A stretch of DNA of 64,000 nt from Seramator thermalis. GTDB lineage: Bacteria; Bacteroidota; Bacteroidia; Bacteroidales; Dysgonomonadaceae. The notes below the pieces were generated by a model that worked only from the letters and a program-made list of their open reading frames with translations, ran no database searches and had not been told where the DNA came from. How positions within the stretch are numbered: the first letter of the stretch is position 1; every line of letters starts with the position of its first letter. The DNA lies in the NCBI RefSeq assembly GCF_004138125.1, contig NZ_RXHS01000002.1, forward strand, positions 1 through 64,000. Direction: 5' to 3'. The translations under genes were made by a program, and so were the position numbers. Positions 44,401 through 51,964 of the stretch are shown piece after piece.

Positions 44401-44548
44401 TAAGGGCGGTTTGTTTGAAGACGCTATAAAACCAACCGAGAGAGCAAAAATAACCTGTGGCAAGAAACACTTCGCTGCCCTTGAAACCGGAATAAAATTA
44501 GAATTAGCAGATACATTTGATACATTGCAGGGGAAGATCACCTCTTAA
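41495..44548 (+). CDS. Type III restriction subunit (Res)
   Basis: The ATP-dependent helicase-nuclease of the type III system. The 1017 residues contain Walker A METGTGKTYVYLK near 100, the DEAD-box-like IIDEPQSVD near 231, motif VI-like KRQEIGRGLRLCVNQDGE near 565-582, and a C-terminal PD-(D/E)XK site: NPDWALVWDD near 948 and VVETKGG near 967. It forms a complex with Mod and cuts after ATP-driven communication between two head-to-head sites. It is the last gene of the operon. The length and motifs are complete, so it is probably active. Confidence 0.92.
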   Translation: MAKNMTLKFESHLEYQDDAVNSICDIFEGEEIFQSNFSITPIKGEESSLWKSATIGIGNSLKMIEEDMLANMQRIQLRNGVPQSTAESFKKEGMNFSVEMETGTGKTYVYLKTIFELNKRYGFTKFIIVVPSIAIKEGTYKSLQITKEHFKSEYENVVYDYFVYDAAKLEQVRSFATGDSIQIMVINIDAFRKSFESEDENSKSNIIHRYNDKLGYKPIDLIKETNPIVIIDEPQSVDNTDKAKEAIAALNPLCCLRYSATHRTPYNMMYKLDSVDAYELKLVKQIEVATATVEGFQNDAYIDLIKVDNKAGIKAQVELDFQNKGKVNRKKTWVKQGQDLFDITKREQYEGYIVEDIWYDGERWNMSFTSNDKIIEQGVVSGSLSDDLLKREQIRMTIEAHLDKEIVLNPQGIKVLSLFFIDKVANYREYDAEGNRQNGKYARIFEEEYNNLIQKPKYRSLFNEMKDKDVDVSQIHDGYFSVDKKGKASNNKDKFEVFVDTSGKTAKDDDAFNLIMRDKERLLSFETPLRFIFSHSALREGWDNPNVFQICTLNETTKEIKKRQEIGRGLRLCVNQDGERVKGFDVNTLTVMANESYEEFAKALQNEIEEDTGIKFGYLHKHSFARIEVGADQDKAMYLNEEKSVRLYDYFVEKGYVREEVVNKKTKEIAAKVQEKLKIDLRDNRVAIPEEFDYIKTPILKVLKRISGNFMNIKNRDDVRRVTFKKEFFINNEDFKNLWDRIKYKTTYSVKIDSDKLIDQCAQRIYEEVVVGKGRFVTRKIKLAITEGGVLEGEDSPRESTRIMDDTVSILPDIVTYLQNETGLTRQSIVSILIGSKRLEAFKKNPQAFIESVIDIIRNEMRLLLVDGIKYKRIDKDMWCQELFENKELQGYLSSNLLESNKSPYDYVIYDSETERSMAQRFESSDNVKVFTKLPSWFKIDTPLGAYNPDWALVWDDGHEQKLYFVVETKGGLFEDAIKPTERAKITCGKKHFAALETGIKLELADTFDTLQGKITS

Positions 44549-44617
44549 TTGAGGATTATATACAGGCATAAGAAAGACTTTGTATGTCTATCACATAACG
44601 TCTAACATTAAAAAATT

Positions 44618-44851
44618 ATGTCTATGAATGATTTAACAACCAAGGAGTTTTTCAGACTATTGTCTGAACCTTCGCAAGTATCGAACAAAGAAATCCAAAC
44701 TTCGTATGAATCTTTTGTTAAGCAGATTACAGAAACAAGCAACTCAGAGGCAGATTACTCGAAAGTGTTTCGTCTATTGAATCACTCCCGTATCGAGATA
44801 GATTCAATAAAAACATCATCACTTTACGAGTCGGGGGGGGGATATGATTAA
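44618..44851 (+). pseudogene. 5' part of an RteC-like gene, split at a G9 tract
   Basis: A 77-residue frame that ends just after a run of nine Gs (44833-44841). Its last codons read through the G-run and stop at 44849-44851. Removing one G would put this frame in phase with the next gene, giving one protein of about 215 residues, close to the size of RteC regulators. It has no motif of its own (EFFRLLSEPSQVSNKEIQTS). It is either a true frameshift, a phase-variable switch or a sequencing error in the homopolymer. Confidence 0.5.
44833..44841 (+). repeat. G9 homopolymer at the split between two frames
   Basis: Nine consecutive Gs lie two nucleotides before the ATG at 44844. Runs of this length slip during replication and are a common basis of phase variation. 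The frame arithmetic is -1 G (or +2) to fuse the upstream and downstream frames. Confidence 0.8.
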
Positions 44852-45263
44852 GTTTAATTACATCCGAAAGGCTTTGAGCTTTCTACATTCTGAAATGGAA
44901 TTGCTAAAACTAAAGATACAATACCCGGAAAGATTTTCTCTAACAGAAGAACTATCGTTTAAGTCGGAACTCTATGTAATCCCCAAAGCAAAAGGACTGG
45001 GAATTATCGGGTTGGCGGAATTAGTGATGAGTATTTTTCTTTCAAAAGAAATAAAAAACCGAAACGGTAAACCTGCATCTTTGGTGCAATTGGCAAGAGC
45101 TTTTGAATATGTTTTCAATTGCAATTTTGGAAGCATATACGATAAGCAGGCAGAGATTTATAATCGAAAATCTTGTAACCTGACAAAATCATTAGATTTC
45201 CTCAAAGGAAGCTTGGAACGAAGTCGGAAAATCAAGCCTTTGAAACAAAATGAAAAAGAATGA
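44844..45263 (+). CDS. RteC-like C-terminal domain protein
   Basis: A 139-residue protein whose second half resembles the C-terminal domain of RteC, the regulator of excision genes in CTnDOT-type elements: SLVQLARAFEYVFNCNFGSI and RKSCNLTKSLDFLKGSLERS follow the family pattern. The start is 2 nt after the G9 run, which could also serve as a purine-rich leader. It lacks the N-terminal part unless fused to the upstream frame by a slip at the G-run. It precedes the HTH/primase genes, the expected place for an excision regulator. The match is by motif memory, not alignment. Confidence 0.55.
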   Translation: MIKFNYIRKALSFLHSEMELLKLKIQYPERFSLTEELSFKSELYVIPKAKGLGIIGLAELVMSIFLSKEIKNRNGKPASLVQLARAFEYVFNCNFGSIYDKQAEIYNRKSCNLTKSLDFLKGSLERSRKIKPLKQNEKE

Positions 45264-45305
45264 TTTTATAATTAACTGAATTACTTGTAATTATATTCTA
45301 AACTT

Positions 45306-45336
45306 GGGGGAGTAGTTAACTACTCCCCCTGTTTTT
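45306..45336 (+). terminator. Perfect palindromic terminator before the HTH gene
   Basis: A perfect 24-nt palindrome (45306-45329; GGGGGAGTAG arm) is followed by TGTTTTTG. It lies 42 nt after the RteC-like gene and separates it from the excisionase-like gene. Confidence 0.8.
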
Positions 45337-45383
45337 GTATTATTCTTTCCCCGAACTTTGCAGCGAATTAAATAGTTACGAAT

Positions 45384-45743
45384 ATGGATGTCATAACAAT
45401 AGAATCGCAGGCGTATAAAGATTTAGTCACAAAGATTAATGCCATAGCAAAGTTTGTCGTAGATCATCAGGATGATGATACAGTCAACCCTGATGAAATG
45501 TGGGTGGATAGTTACGAAGTTTGCACCTTTCTCAAAATCAGTGAGAGAACACTTCAACGCTTACGAAGCAATCGACTGATCTCATATTCAATCATTTCAG
45601 GAAAATCATATTACACCATTGCGGAAATTAAGCGAATGCTTAATGAGAAGAGAATCCGCAGTACCGAAGAATGTATGAATGACCTCATAAATAATCATAA
45701 ACTATATGCTCAACAAAGACGAACTATTAAGACAGACAAATAA
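45384..45743 (+). CDS. Excisionase-like HTH protein (copy 1)
   Basis: A 119-residue helix-turn-helix protein of the HTH_17/excisionase type. The core reads DSYEVCTFLKISERTLQRLR near 51-70 and SYYTIAEIKRMLNE near 83-96. It is related to the product of 47761-48069 across that core. Proteins of this kind control excision or mobilisation in Bacteroides transposons. Its 3' end overlaps the primase gene start by 38 nt. Confidence 0.8.
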   Translation: MDVITIESQAYKDLVTKINAIAKFVVDHQDDDTVNPDEMWVDSYEVCTFLKISERTLQRLRSNRLISYSIISGKSYYTIAEIKRMLNEKRIRSTEECMNDLINNHKLYAQQRRTIKTDK

Positions 45744-47748
45744 CGGTCTGAATGTATTCAAGCACTATATTTCGGTACAATGGAAAACAGGTCGTAATTT
45801 TCTGAATCCATTGTATGAAGACCGTAAGGCTTCGTGTAATGTGTATTTTGACCGTCGTAACAATATCTATCGCATAAAAGATTTCGGCAATGATAATTAC
45901 AGCGGAGATTGCTTCTTTTTCGTTGGGCAGTTGAAAGGTTTGGATTGCAACAATGGTGCTGACTTCGTTGAAATACTGAAAACCATAAACAGGGATATGT
46001 CTTTAGGATTGGATAGTTCGGACTATGCAACTCATATTCCGCAGTCAGTTCCACAAAAGAATAATTCGACGATCCCGGAACTACCCAAAATCAAACCCTA
46101 TAATATCACACAACAGAAGTTTACTCAAAAGGAACTGGATTTTTGGTTAAGGTCAGGTATCACTCCCGAAATACTGAAACTATACAGAGCCGTATCCCTG
46201 AAAGAGTTTAGAAGCGAAAATAAGGACGGAAAATCGTTCTCTTACACTTCATCGGAGAATGAGCCGCTATTTGGGTACATAGGTAAACGATATGTAAAAA
46301 TCTACCGTCCATTTTCGGAAGTACGTTTCTTGTATGGCGGGAATATCGGAGATAGTTATTGTTTCGGACTGGAACAATTACCCGCCAAAGGAGATACATT
46401 GTTTATTACCGGTGGAGAAAAAGATGTGATGACACTTGCCGCACATGGCTTCCATGCTATCTGTTTCAACAGCGAAACATCGACCATTCCGACAGGAATA
46501 ATCTATAAACTCACTTTCCGATTCAAACATATTGTACTGCTCTATGATGCGGATAAAACAGGAATAGACAGTGCAATGAAGCATGAAAAAGCCTTGTCGG
46601 AGTATGGCGTTAAACGGCTCGTCTTACCATTGTCAGGCGAAAAGACCGACAAGGATATAACCGATTATTTCCGCAAAGGGAATAACCGCAAAGAGCTTCG
46701 ACAACTATTCATCGACTTTCTTGATAACCTATATAATGAAACAATGACCATGCTTAAATCCTGCGAAATTGATTTCAACAATCCTCCGGCAAAAGCTGAA
46801 GAAGTTATATCTGCCGGCGACGTACCTCTGGGAACACAGGGAAACATCCTTTGCATTACGGGCGGGGAAGGTACGGGGAAAAGCAACTATGTTGCCGCCC
46901 TGATTGCAGGTTCAATCATAAAAGACAACCGTACCATTGATACGTTAGGCGTGAATGTCCGTGATAATTCCGACGGCAAGGCGGTTTTGCTTTACGATAC
47001 TGAACAATCCGAAGTACAGCTTTTCAAAAACGTTTCCAATCTTTTGAAACGAGCCAAACTGAACGAAAAACCGGAAGAACTACGGGCTTTCTCCCTTACT
47101 GGAATGTCCCGGAAAGAACGATTGCAAGCCATAGTTCAGAGTATGGACAAATACCATTATGAATACGAGGGCATACGCTTGGTTGTTATCGACGGTATTG
47201 CGGATTTGGTATCATCAGCCAATGATGAAGTAGAAAGCATCCGTATTATGGACGAACTGTATCGTTTGGCGGGAATATACCGTACTTGTATCGTTTGTGT
47301 GCTTCATTATGTGCCAAATGGATTGAAATTAAGAGGGCATCTCGGTTCGGAATTACAGCGAAAAGCTGCTGCTATCCTAAGTATAGAACTCGATTCGGAA
47401 CCGTCGATATCGGTTGTTAAGGCTCTCAAAGTAAGGGACGGAAGCCCTCTCGACGTTCCTTTGATGCAGTTCTCTTGGGATAAGGAACTGGGAATGCACA
47501 TTTATATCGGTGAAAAGCCACGAGAGGAAAAGGAAAAACGGAAAGAAAAAGAGTTGGCGACAGTTGCCCGTGAGATATTTGGCGTACAAAAGCACTTGAC
47601 TTATATCGACCTGTGCGACCGGATTCAGCAGATTATGGATGTAAAAGAGCGTACTGCCAAAAGCTATATCAAGTATATGCGAGAAAAAGAAATAATCATC
47701 AAAGATCCGTCCAGTCAGAATTATTTTATGATAGGGCATATTATATAA
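45706..47748 (+). CDS. Toprim-primase/RecA-like helicase of a mobile element
   Basis: A 680-residue replication-type protein. The N-terminal ~100 residues (KTGRNFLNPLYEDRKASCNV) resemble a primase zinc-binding/CHC2-like region. A Toprim domain follows: ITGGEKDVMTLAAHG near 235 and LLYDADKTGIDS near 280, with the acidic residues needed for metal binding. The C-terminal part is a RepA/DnaB-like ATPase with Walker A CITGGEGTGKSNYVAAL near 383 and VVIDGIADLVSSAND near 494 as Walker B. Such proteins act in plasmid or transposon replication after transfer. It is flanked by related HTH genes on both sides. Confidence 0.85.
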   Translation: MLNKDELLRQTNNGLNVFKHYISVQWKTGRNFLNPLYEDRKASCNVYFDRRNNIYRIKDFGNDNYSGDCFFFVGQLKGLDCNNGADFVEILKTINRDMSLGLDSSDYATHIPQSVPQKNNSTIPELPKIKPYNITQQKFTQKELDFWLRSGITPEILKLYRAVSLKEFRSENKDGKSFSYTSSENEPLFGYIGKRYVKIYRPFSEVRFLYGGNIGDSYCFGLEQLPAKGDTLFITGGEKDVMTLAAHGFHAICFNSETSTIPTGIIYKLTFRFKHIVLLYDADKTGIDSAMKHEKALSEYGVKRLVLPLSGEKTDKDITDYFRKGNNRKELRQLFIDFLDNLYNETMTMLKSCEIDFNNPPAKAEEVISAGDVPLGTQGNILCITGGEGTGKSNYVAALIAGSIIKDNRTIDTLGVNVRDNSDGKAVLLYDTEQSEVQLFKNVSNLLKRAKLNEKPEELRAFSLTGMSRKERLQAIVQSMDKYHYEYEGIRLVVIDGIADLVSSANDEVESIRIMDELYRLAGIYRTCIVCVLHYVPNGLKLRGHLGSELQRKAAAILSIELDSEPSISVVKALKVRDGSPLDVPLMQFSWDKELGMHIYIGEKPREEKEKRKEKELATVAREIFGVQKHLTYIDLCDRIQQIMDVKERTAKSYIKYMREKEIIIKDPSSQNYFMIGHII

Positions 47749-47760
47749 AATTCAACAGTT

Positions 47761-48069
47761 ATGTATATAAGTAAAGAAGATTTTGAAGCCTGGATGGAGC
47801 GAATTATGTATCGATTCGACAAACAAGATAAAACTCTCGATAAAATGAGTAAACACAGGAATATATTAGACGGAGAACTCCTGCTTGATAATCAGGATTT
47901 GTGTATGTTGCTTAATGTCAGCAAACGAACTTTGCAACGGTATCGTGCCACGGGAGAATTGCCGTTTCAAACGCTATATCACAAAACTTATTATAAAGAA
48001 AGTGATGTTCATGCTTTTATTAGAACAAACTTCAACAAAAAAAGGGGAGATAATAACTCTAGCAAGTGA
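47761..48069 (+). CDS. Excisionase-like HTH protein (copy 2)
   Basis: A 102-residue HTH protein, related to the one at 45384-45743: DNQDLCMLLNVSKRTLQRYR corresponds to the HTH of copy 1, and TYYKESDVHAFIRTN to its wing. It begins 12 nt after the primase stop. The two copies probably arose by an old duplication. One may be an excisionase and the other a regulator of the primase gene. Confidence 0.75.
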   Translation: MYISKEDFEAWMERIMYRFDKQDKTLDKMSKHRNILDGELLLDNQDLCMLLNVSKRTLQRYRATGELPFQTLYHKTYYKESDVHAFIRTNFNKKRGDNNSSK

Positions 48070-48094
48070 GTGTTGAAAAGTATCTAAAGTAGAA

Positions 48095-48126
48095 TTTGGC
48101 TATCAGCTACTTTCTTTGTAATTTTG
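48095..48126 (+). promoter_or_regulatory. Promoter of the AT-rich methyltransferase operon
   Basis: TTTG (48095-48098), 20 nt, then TAATTTTG (48119-48126) match the Bacteroidota consensus exactly. The start codon is at 48165, giving a leader of about 35 nt. Confidence 0.65.
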
Positions 48127-48164
48127 CCACATTGGGCATCTCATGTCTAATGCTTTGATTTTAA

Positions 48165-51100
48165 ATGCATATGAGTACAAATTTTTTCTATAAAGAATTA
48201 GGATATGAGCATTTGATAGAATGTTCTGACATATCAGACTCCTACCCTGAATATCAGGAGTTAGAAAAAATTGGAGCAGACAAAATCTATTTTTCAGATA
48301 ATTTCCCTGCAATTCTCTTTAAAGAAGTAGATTCTTTTAATAAAAATGCCCTTAAACAAATTGCAGAAATTCAACATAAGGCATGGAATTACCGAAAGAT
48401 AATGTTTCTTTTTGTTGTATCAGATACGGAAATCAGGATATATAACTGCTACGAGAAACCTCAATATATAAAAGCAGAATCCAGCTATACAAATGAGCTT
48501 AAAGAATATGAAATATTCAGTTGCATTAAGACTGATGAAGATAACTTAAAAGTTCTGATTGAATTATTTTCACGAATAGGAGTAGATTGTGGGCTACTAT
48601 GGACAAGCGATTATGATCTCCGTGAAAAAATCAATATTCAAAAAAGGATAGATAAATATCTGGTTCAAAGTCTTCTTGCGACTTCCAATGCATTAAAGAA
48701 AGATATCTTGGATATCAATATTATTCATGGGCTTCTCATGCGCTCTCTTTTTATTCTTTATTTAGAAGATAAAGGGGCAGCAGAAGAAGCTGGATTATAC
48801 ACAAAGATAAAAAAAGGAGCAAAAAGTTATTTTGATATTTTAGATGACGTTGATGCTACTTATCGTTTATTTATAGAACTGCAAGAACACTTCAATGGTA
48901 ATGTATTCCCAATTATAGAGAATGAACAAAATTTCGTCAATAAAGATCATCTTTCCTTGATAAAGAGATGTTTTATTGATGGTGATATTTCAGGTCAGCC
49001 TAAATTTTTTGATGATTGGCGAATTTTCAAATTTGATTTTATTCAAATTGAATTACTAAGTGAAGTATATGAAAATTTTTTGGGAGAGTTCGCCTCAAAA
49101 AAAGAAAAAGGACAATTCTATACTCCATATACATTAGTTGAACTAATTTTAAACGACAAACTACCAATCAAGAATGAGGTTAATTATAACATTAAGACGT
49201 TAGATATAGCATGTGGTTCGGGGATTTTTTTAGTTGAAAGTTATAAGCGATTAATTCGAAGATGGCAAAATGCAAACCCCGAAAAAGACATCACATTTAA
49301 AGAACTTAAGAATATTCTTGTTGATAATATTTTTGGTATAGAAATCGATCCTTTAGCAATTAAAGTTGCTGCATTTAGTTTATATTTGGCACTTGTCGAA
49401 TATCTTAATCCAAAAACATTATGGATAGACAAACACAATAAATTTCCATATCTAATCAATAATCCTAAAGATAAATCACTGAAAGATAAAGGAGGAAATA
49501 ATCTTTGGTGTAGAGATACTATTGGCGAAGTTAATCCTGATGATTTTACAAAAGTGGATTTAGTTGTGGGCAACCCGCCATTTGGAACTAAAAAACTATC
49601 AAAATCAATAATGGATTATTGTTCCAAATTTGATTTTGGGAAAGAGATGGTTTTGCCATTTATTCATAAATCTGTTGATTTTTGTCCAGCAGGGAGTATT
49701 GCTTTAATTTTCAATACAAAAGTTTTAACTAATACAGAAACCCCTTTTCAGAATTTTAGGAAATGGTTATTTAATGAGAACTATGTAGAAAAAGTTTACA
49801 ACCTATCTATTTTTAGAAAGGTTCCTAAAAATTTTGGTGGACAACTATTTACTTCTGCCGTTGGCCCCATCTGTATTGCATATTTTCAAAATAAACAGCC
49901 CCAAAAGCCTTCTGCCACAATTGAATATTGGGCTCCAAAAACGTATATAAAATCTAATCTAATAGATGGTGTTGTAATAGATAGTACAGATGTAAAATTC
50001 CTTCCGCGTGCTGAATGCCAAATTCCAAATACAAAGATTTGGAAAATTGCAATGTGGGGAAATATTGGTGATTTCTATTTGATAAATAGATTGTCAAATA
50101 TGTCAAATAATGTAAAGAATTTTATTAAAACTAATAGTATAGACTTTGGCGTAGGATTACAGCCTCTAAATAAATCAACAATTAAGCCTATCGTAGATGA
50201 TGAAATCTCCAAATTGCGATTTATTCGTCCAGAAAGGATTCGAAAATATCTAACATTAGAAACGACATTCACAGAACTTAATTCATTACTAAGAGATAAA
50301 GATACAATTAATGAGTATTTAAAATATTACGGTAAAAAAAGCATCACAGAATTACCAACTATAAATGTTTTCAGAAGATTAGGAAACAAAAAGGTATATA
50401 AAGGACCTATATTGCTAATTAAAGAAGGATTTAAGGATAATGAGTTTTGCTCTGGAATTGTTAAATCAAAAGTAGCTTTTAACAGTACAGTTCTTGGATT
50501 ACATTCTGAAAATATAAATAGTTTACGAGTACTATCAGCTATTTTAAACTCAGATTTTGCAGCTTATTTTTTACTAATGATTTCCAGTTCATGGGGGATA
50601 GAGAGAGAACGTATAAAACCTAATGAAGTTTATTTATTACCATTGCAAAATAGAGAATCTGAATATAAAGAATTCATATCTCTACACAAGGAAATAGAAA
50701 ATATTATTGAGTCAGATACACTGTTCCAAGATAGTTTATTAGAAATAGAGGAAAAAATTAAAACTGTAGTTCTCTCTTCTTTGGATATTTCTGTCAGGGA
50801 AAAGTTTATGATAGAGGATTTCCTAAATATTTCAGTAGACCTGTTTTATAAAAAAGAAAAATCAATAGCATTTAACAAGGTATTTCTTGACGAAAATAAA
50901 GCTTATGCTCAAATACTTGCCAATGAGCTAAATGAATTTTATTCTGAAACCAATCATAAGATAAATATAAGTGTTTATGACATACAACGTTCAGAACCAT
51001 TAAATTTGATAGTTATACATTTCGGCAAAATACAAAAAGAAATCGAAGTCAGAGAATCAAAAGAACTAGCTCCTTTGCTAAAAGAATTAGATAAATATTC

Positions 51101-51272
51101 TATCCAAGAAAAGGGTAAAAACATTTATGTACAAAAACAATTTCGTTATTATGACACAGATAAGATTTATTTGATAAAACCTAATCAAAAACGTTTTTGG
51201 ACACGGTCACAAGCAATAGATGATGCTCTTTCTTTAGTCATGGAAATAGCAAATATGGGAGGACAGAAATGA
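48165..51272 (+). CDS. N6-adenine DNA methyltransferase (Eco57I/type IIG-like)
   Basis: A large gamma-type MTase of 1035 residues. The N-terminal ~150 residues (IYFSDNFPAILFKEVDSF and MFLFVVSDTEIRIYN) resemble the REase/helper region of type IIG enzymes but show no clear D-ExK. The MTase region has KGQFYTPYTLVELIL near 315, AdoMet motif I LDIACGSGIFLVES near 346, and NPPFGTKK near 469. A target recognition region follows, up to ~880, then a C-terminal helical part. It overlaps the next gene (ATGA at 51269-51272). The base composition is far more AT-rich than the neighbouring type III operon, so it was acquired separately. ATG codons at 48165 and 48171 are both possible. Confidence 0.85.
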   Translation: MHMSTNFFYKELGYEHLIECSDISDSYPEYQELEKIGADKIYFSDNFPAILFKEVDSFNKNALKQIAEIQHKAWNYRKIMFLFVVSDTEIRIYNCYEKPQYIKAESSYTNELKEYEIFSCIKTDEDNLKVLIELFSRIGVDCGLLWTSDYDLREKINIQKRIDKYLVQSLLATSNALKKDILDINIIHGLLMRSLFILYLEDKGAAEEAGLYTKIKKGAKSYFDILDDVDATYRLFIELQEHFNGNVFPIIENEQNFVNKDHLSLIKRCFIDGDISGQPKFFDDWRIFKFDFIQIELLSEVYENFLGEFASKKEKGQFYTPYTLVELILNDKLPIKNEVNYNIKTLDIACGSGIFLVESYKRLIRRWQNANPEKDITFKELKNILVDNIFGIEIDPLAIKVAAFSLYLALVEYLNPKTLWIDKHNKFPYLINNPKDKSLKDKGGNNLWCRDTIGEVNPDDFTKVDLVVGNPPFGTKKLSKSIMDYCSKFDFGKEMVLPFIHKSVDFCPAGSIALIFNTKVLTNTETPFQNFRKWLFNENYVEKVYNLSIFRKVPKNFGGQLFTSAVGPICIAYFQNKQPQKPSATIEYWAPKTYIKSNLIDGVVIDSTDVKFLPRAECQIPNTKIWKIAMWGNIGDFYLINRLSNMSNNVKNFIKTNSIDFGVGLQPLNKSTIKPIVDDEISKLRFIRPERIRKYLTLETTFTELNSLLRDKDTINEYLKYYGKKSITELPTINVFRRLGNKKVYKGPILLIKEGFKDNEFCSGIVKSKVAFNSTVLGLHSENINSLRVLSAILNSDFAAYFLLMISSSWGIERERIKPNEVYLLPLQNRESEYKEFISLHKEIENIIESDTLFQDSLLEIEEKIKTVVLSSLDISVREKFMIEDFLNISVDLFYKKEKSIAFNKVFLDENKAYAQILANELNEFYSETNHKINISVYDIQRSEPLNLIVIHFGKIQKEIEVRESKELAPLLKELDKYSIQEKGKNIYVQKQFRYYDTDKIYLIKPNQKRFWTRSQAIDDALSLVMEIANMGGQK

Positions 51273-51934
51273 CAGGAAGTTTAAATCCCATATATATAAA
51301 TACCACGATTCAGGTTTTAGAAAAACGTTGCTTCATTTTATTAAGTGAAGTCTATGCAGACATAAAATCTAAAAAGACTATCTCTATCAATTGGGTTGAA
51401 GAAGATATTTCCAAAGAATTGACAAATTGTCTTCAATCTAATAGAAAACGGATTGCGTGGAAAATTAGAGTTGAACCCGAACATAGATTATACAAAGAAG
51501 ACAATTTATCAGCAAATAAATCTCCAAGAATTGATTTTTGTTTTTCCACTTGGACAGATACTGAATGGGAGTTTTTTGCAGAAGCCAAAAACTTGATAGA
51601 GTCAGATTGTGAAACAAATAGAATAGGTAAAAATGGAAAGATAAGTATTAATGCACATAGCTTATATAAGCGATATATAGAAACAGGCATTGATAACTTT
51701 ATCTCTGGAAAATATCCACCTAATGGCTGTTTAATAGGCTATATTCTCCAAGGCAAAGCAGAAAATATTATTTCAGCACTAAATTCATGTTTGTATAATC
51801 TTAATAGAGAATCGGAAAGATTAAATCAACACTCATTTGGGCTAATTGATTTTGAATCATGCTATATTTCTACTCATAATAGTCCCTCATTAATGAAACA
51901 TTTAATGTTTGACTTTACGTCAAATATAGTTTGA
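51269..51934 (+). CDS. Putative PD-(D/E)XK restriction nuclease
   Basis: A 221-residue protein that I do not match to a named family. It contains SPRIDFCFSTWTDTEW near 84-99 followed by FFAEAKNLIES near 101-111. The D...E-x-K arrangement (Asp near 88, Glu and Lys near 104-106) is the classical PD-(D/E)XK nuclease core. Together with the four-base overlap with the MTase gene, this suggests the cutting partner of that enzyme. The start at 51269 is fixed by that overlap. It could also be a nuclease effector rather than a specific endonuclease. Confidence 0.65.
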   Translation: MTGSLNPIYINTTIQVLEKRCFILLSEVYADIKSKKTISINWVEEDISKELTNCLQSNRKRIAWKIRVEPEHRLYKEDNLSANKSPRIDFCFSTWTDTEWEFFAEAKNLIESDCETNRIGKNGKISINAHSLYKRYIETGIDNFISGKYPPNGCLIGYILQGKAENIISALNSCLYNLNRESERLNQHSFGLIDFESCYISTHNSPSLMKHLMFDFTSNIV

Positions 51935-51964
51935 TTATTTTTGTTTACAACCAATGATAGAACT

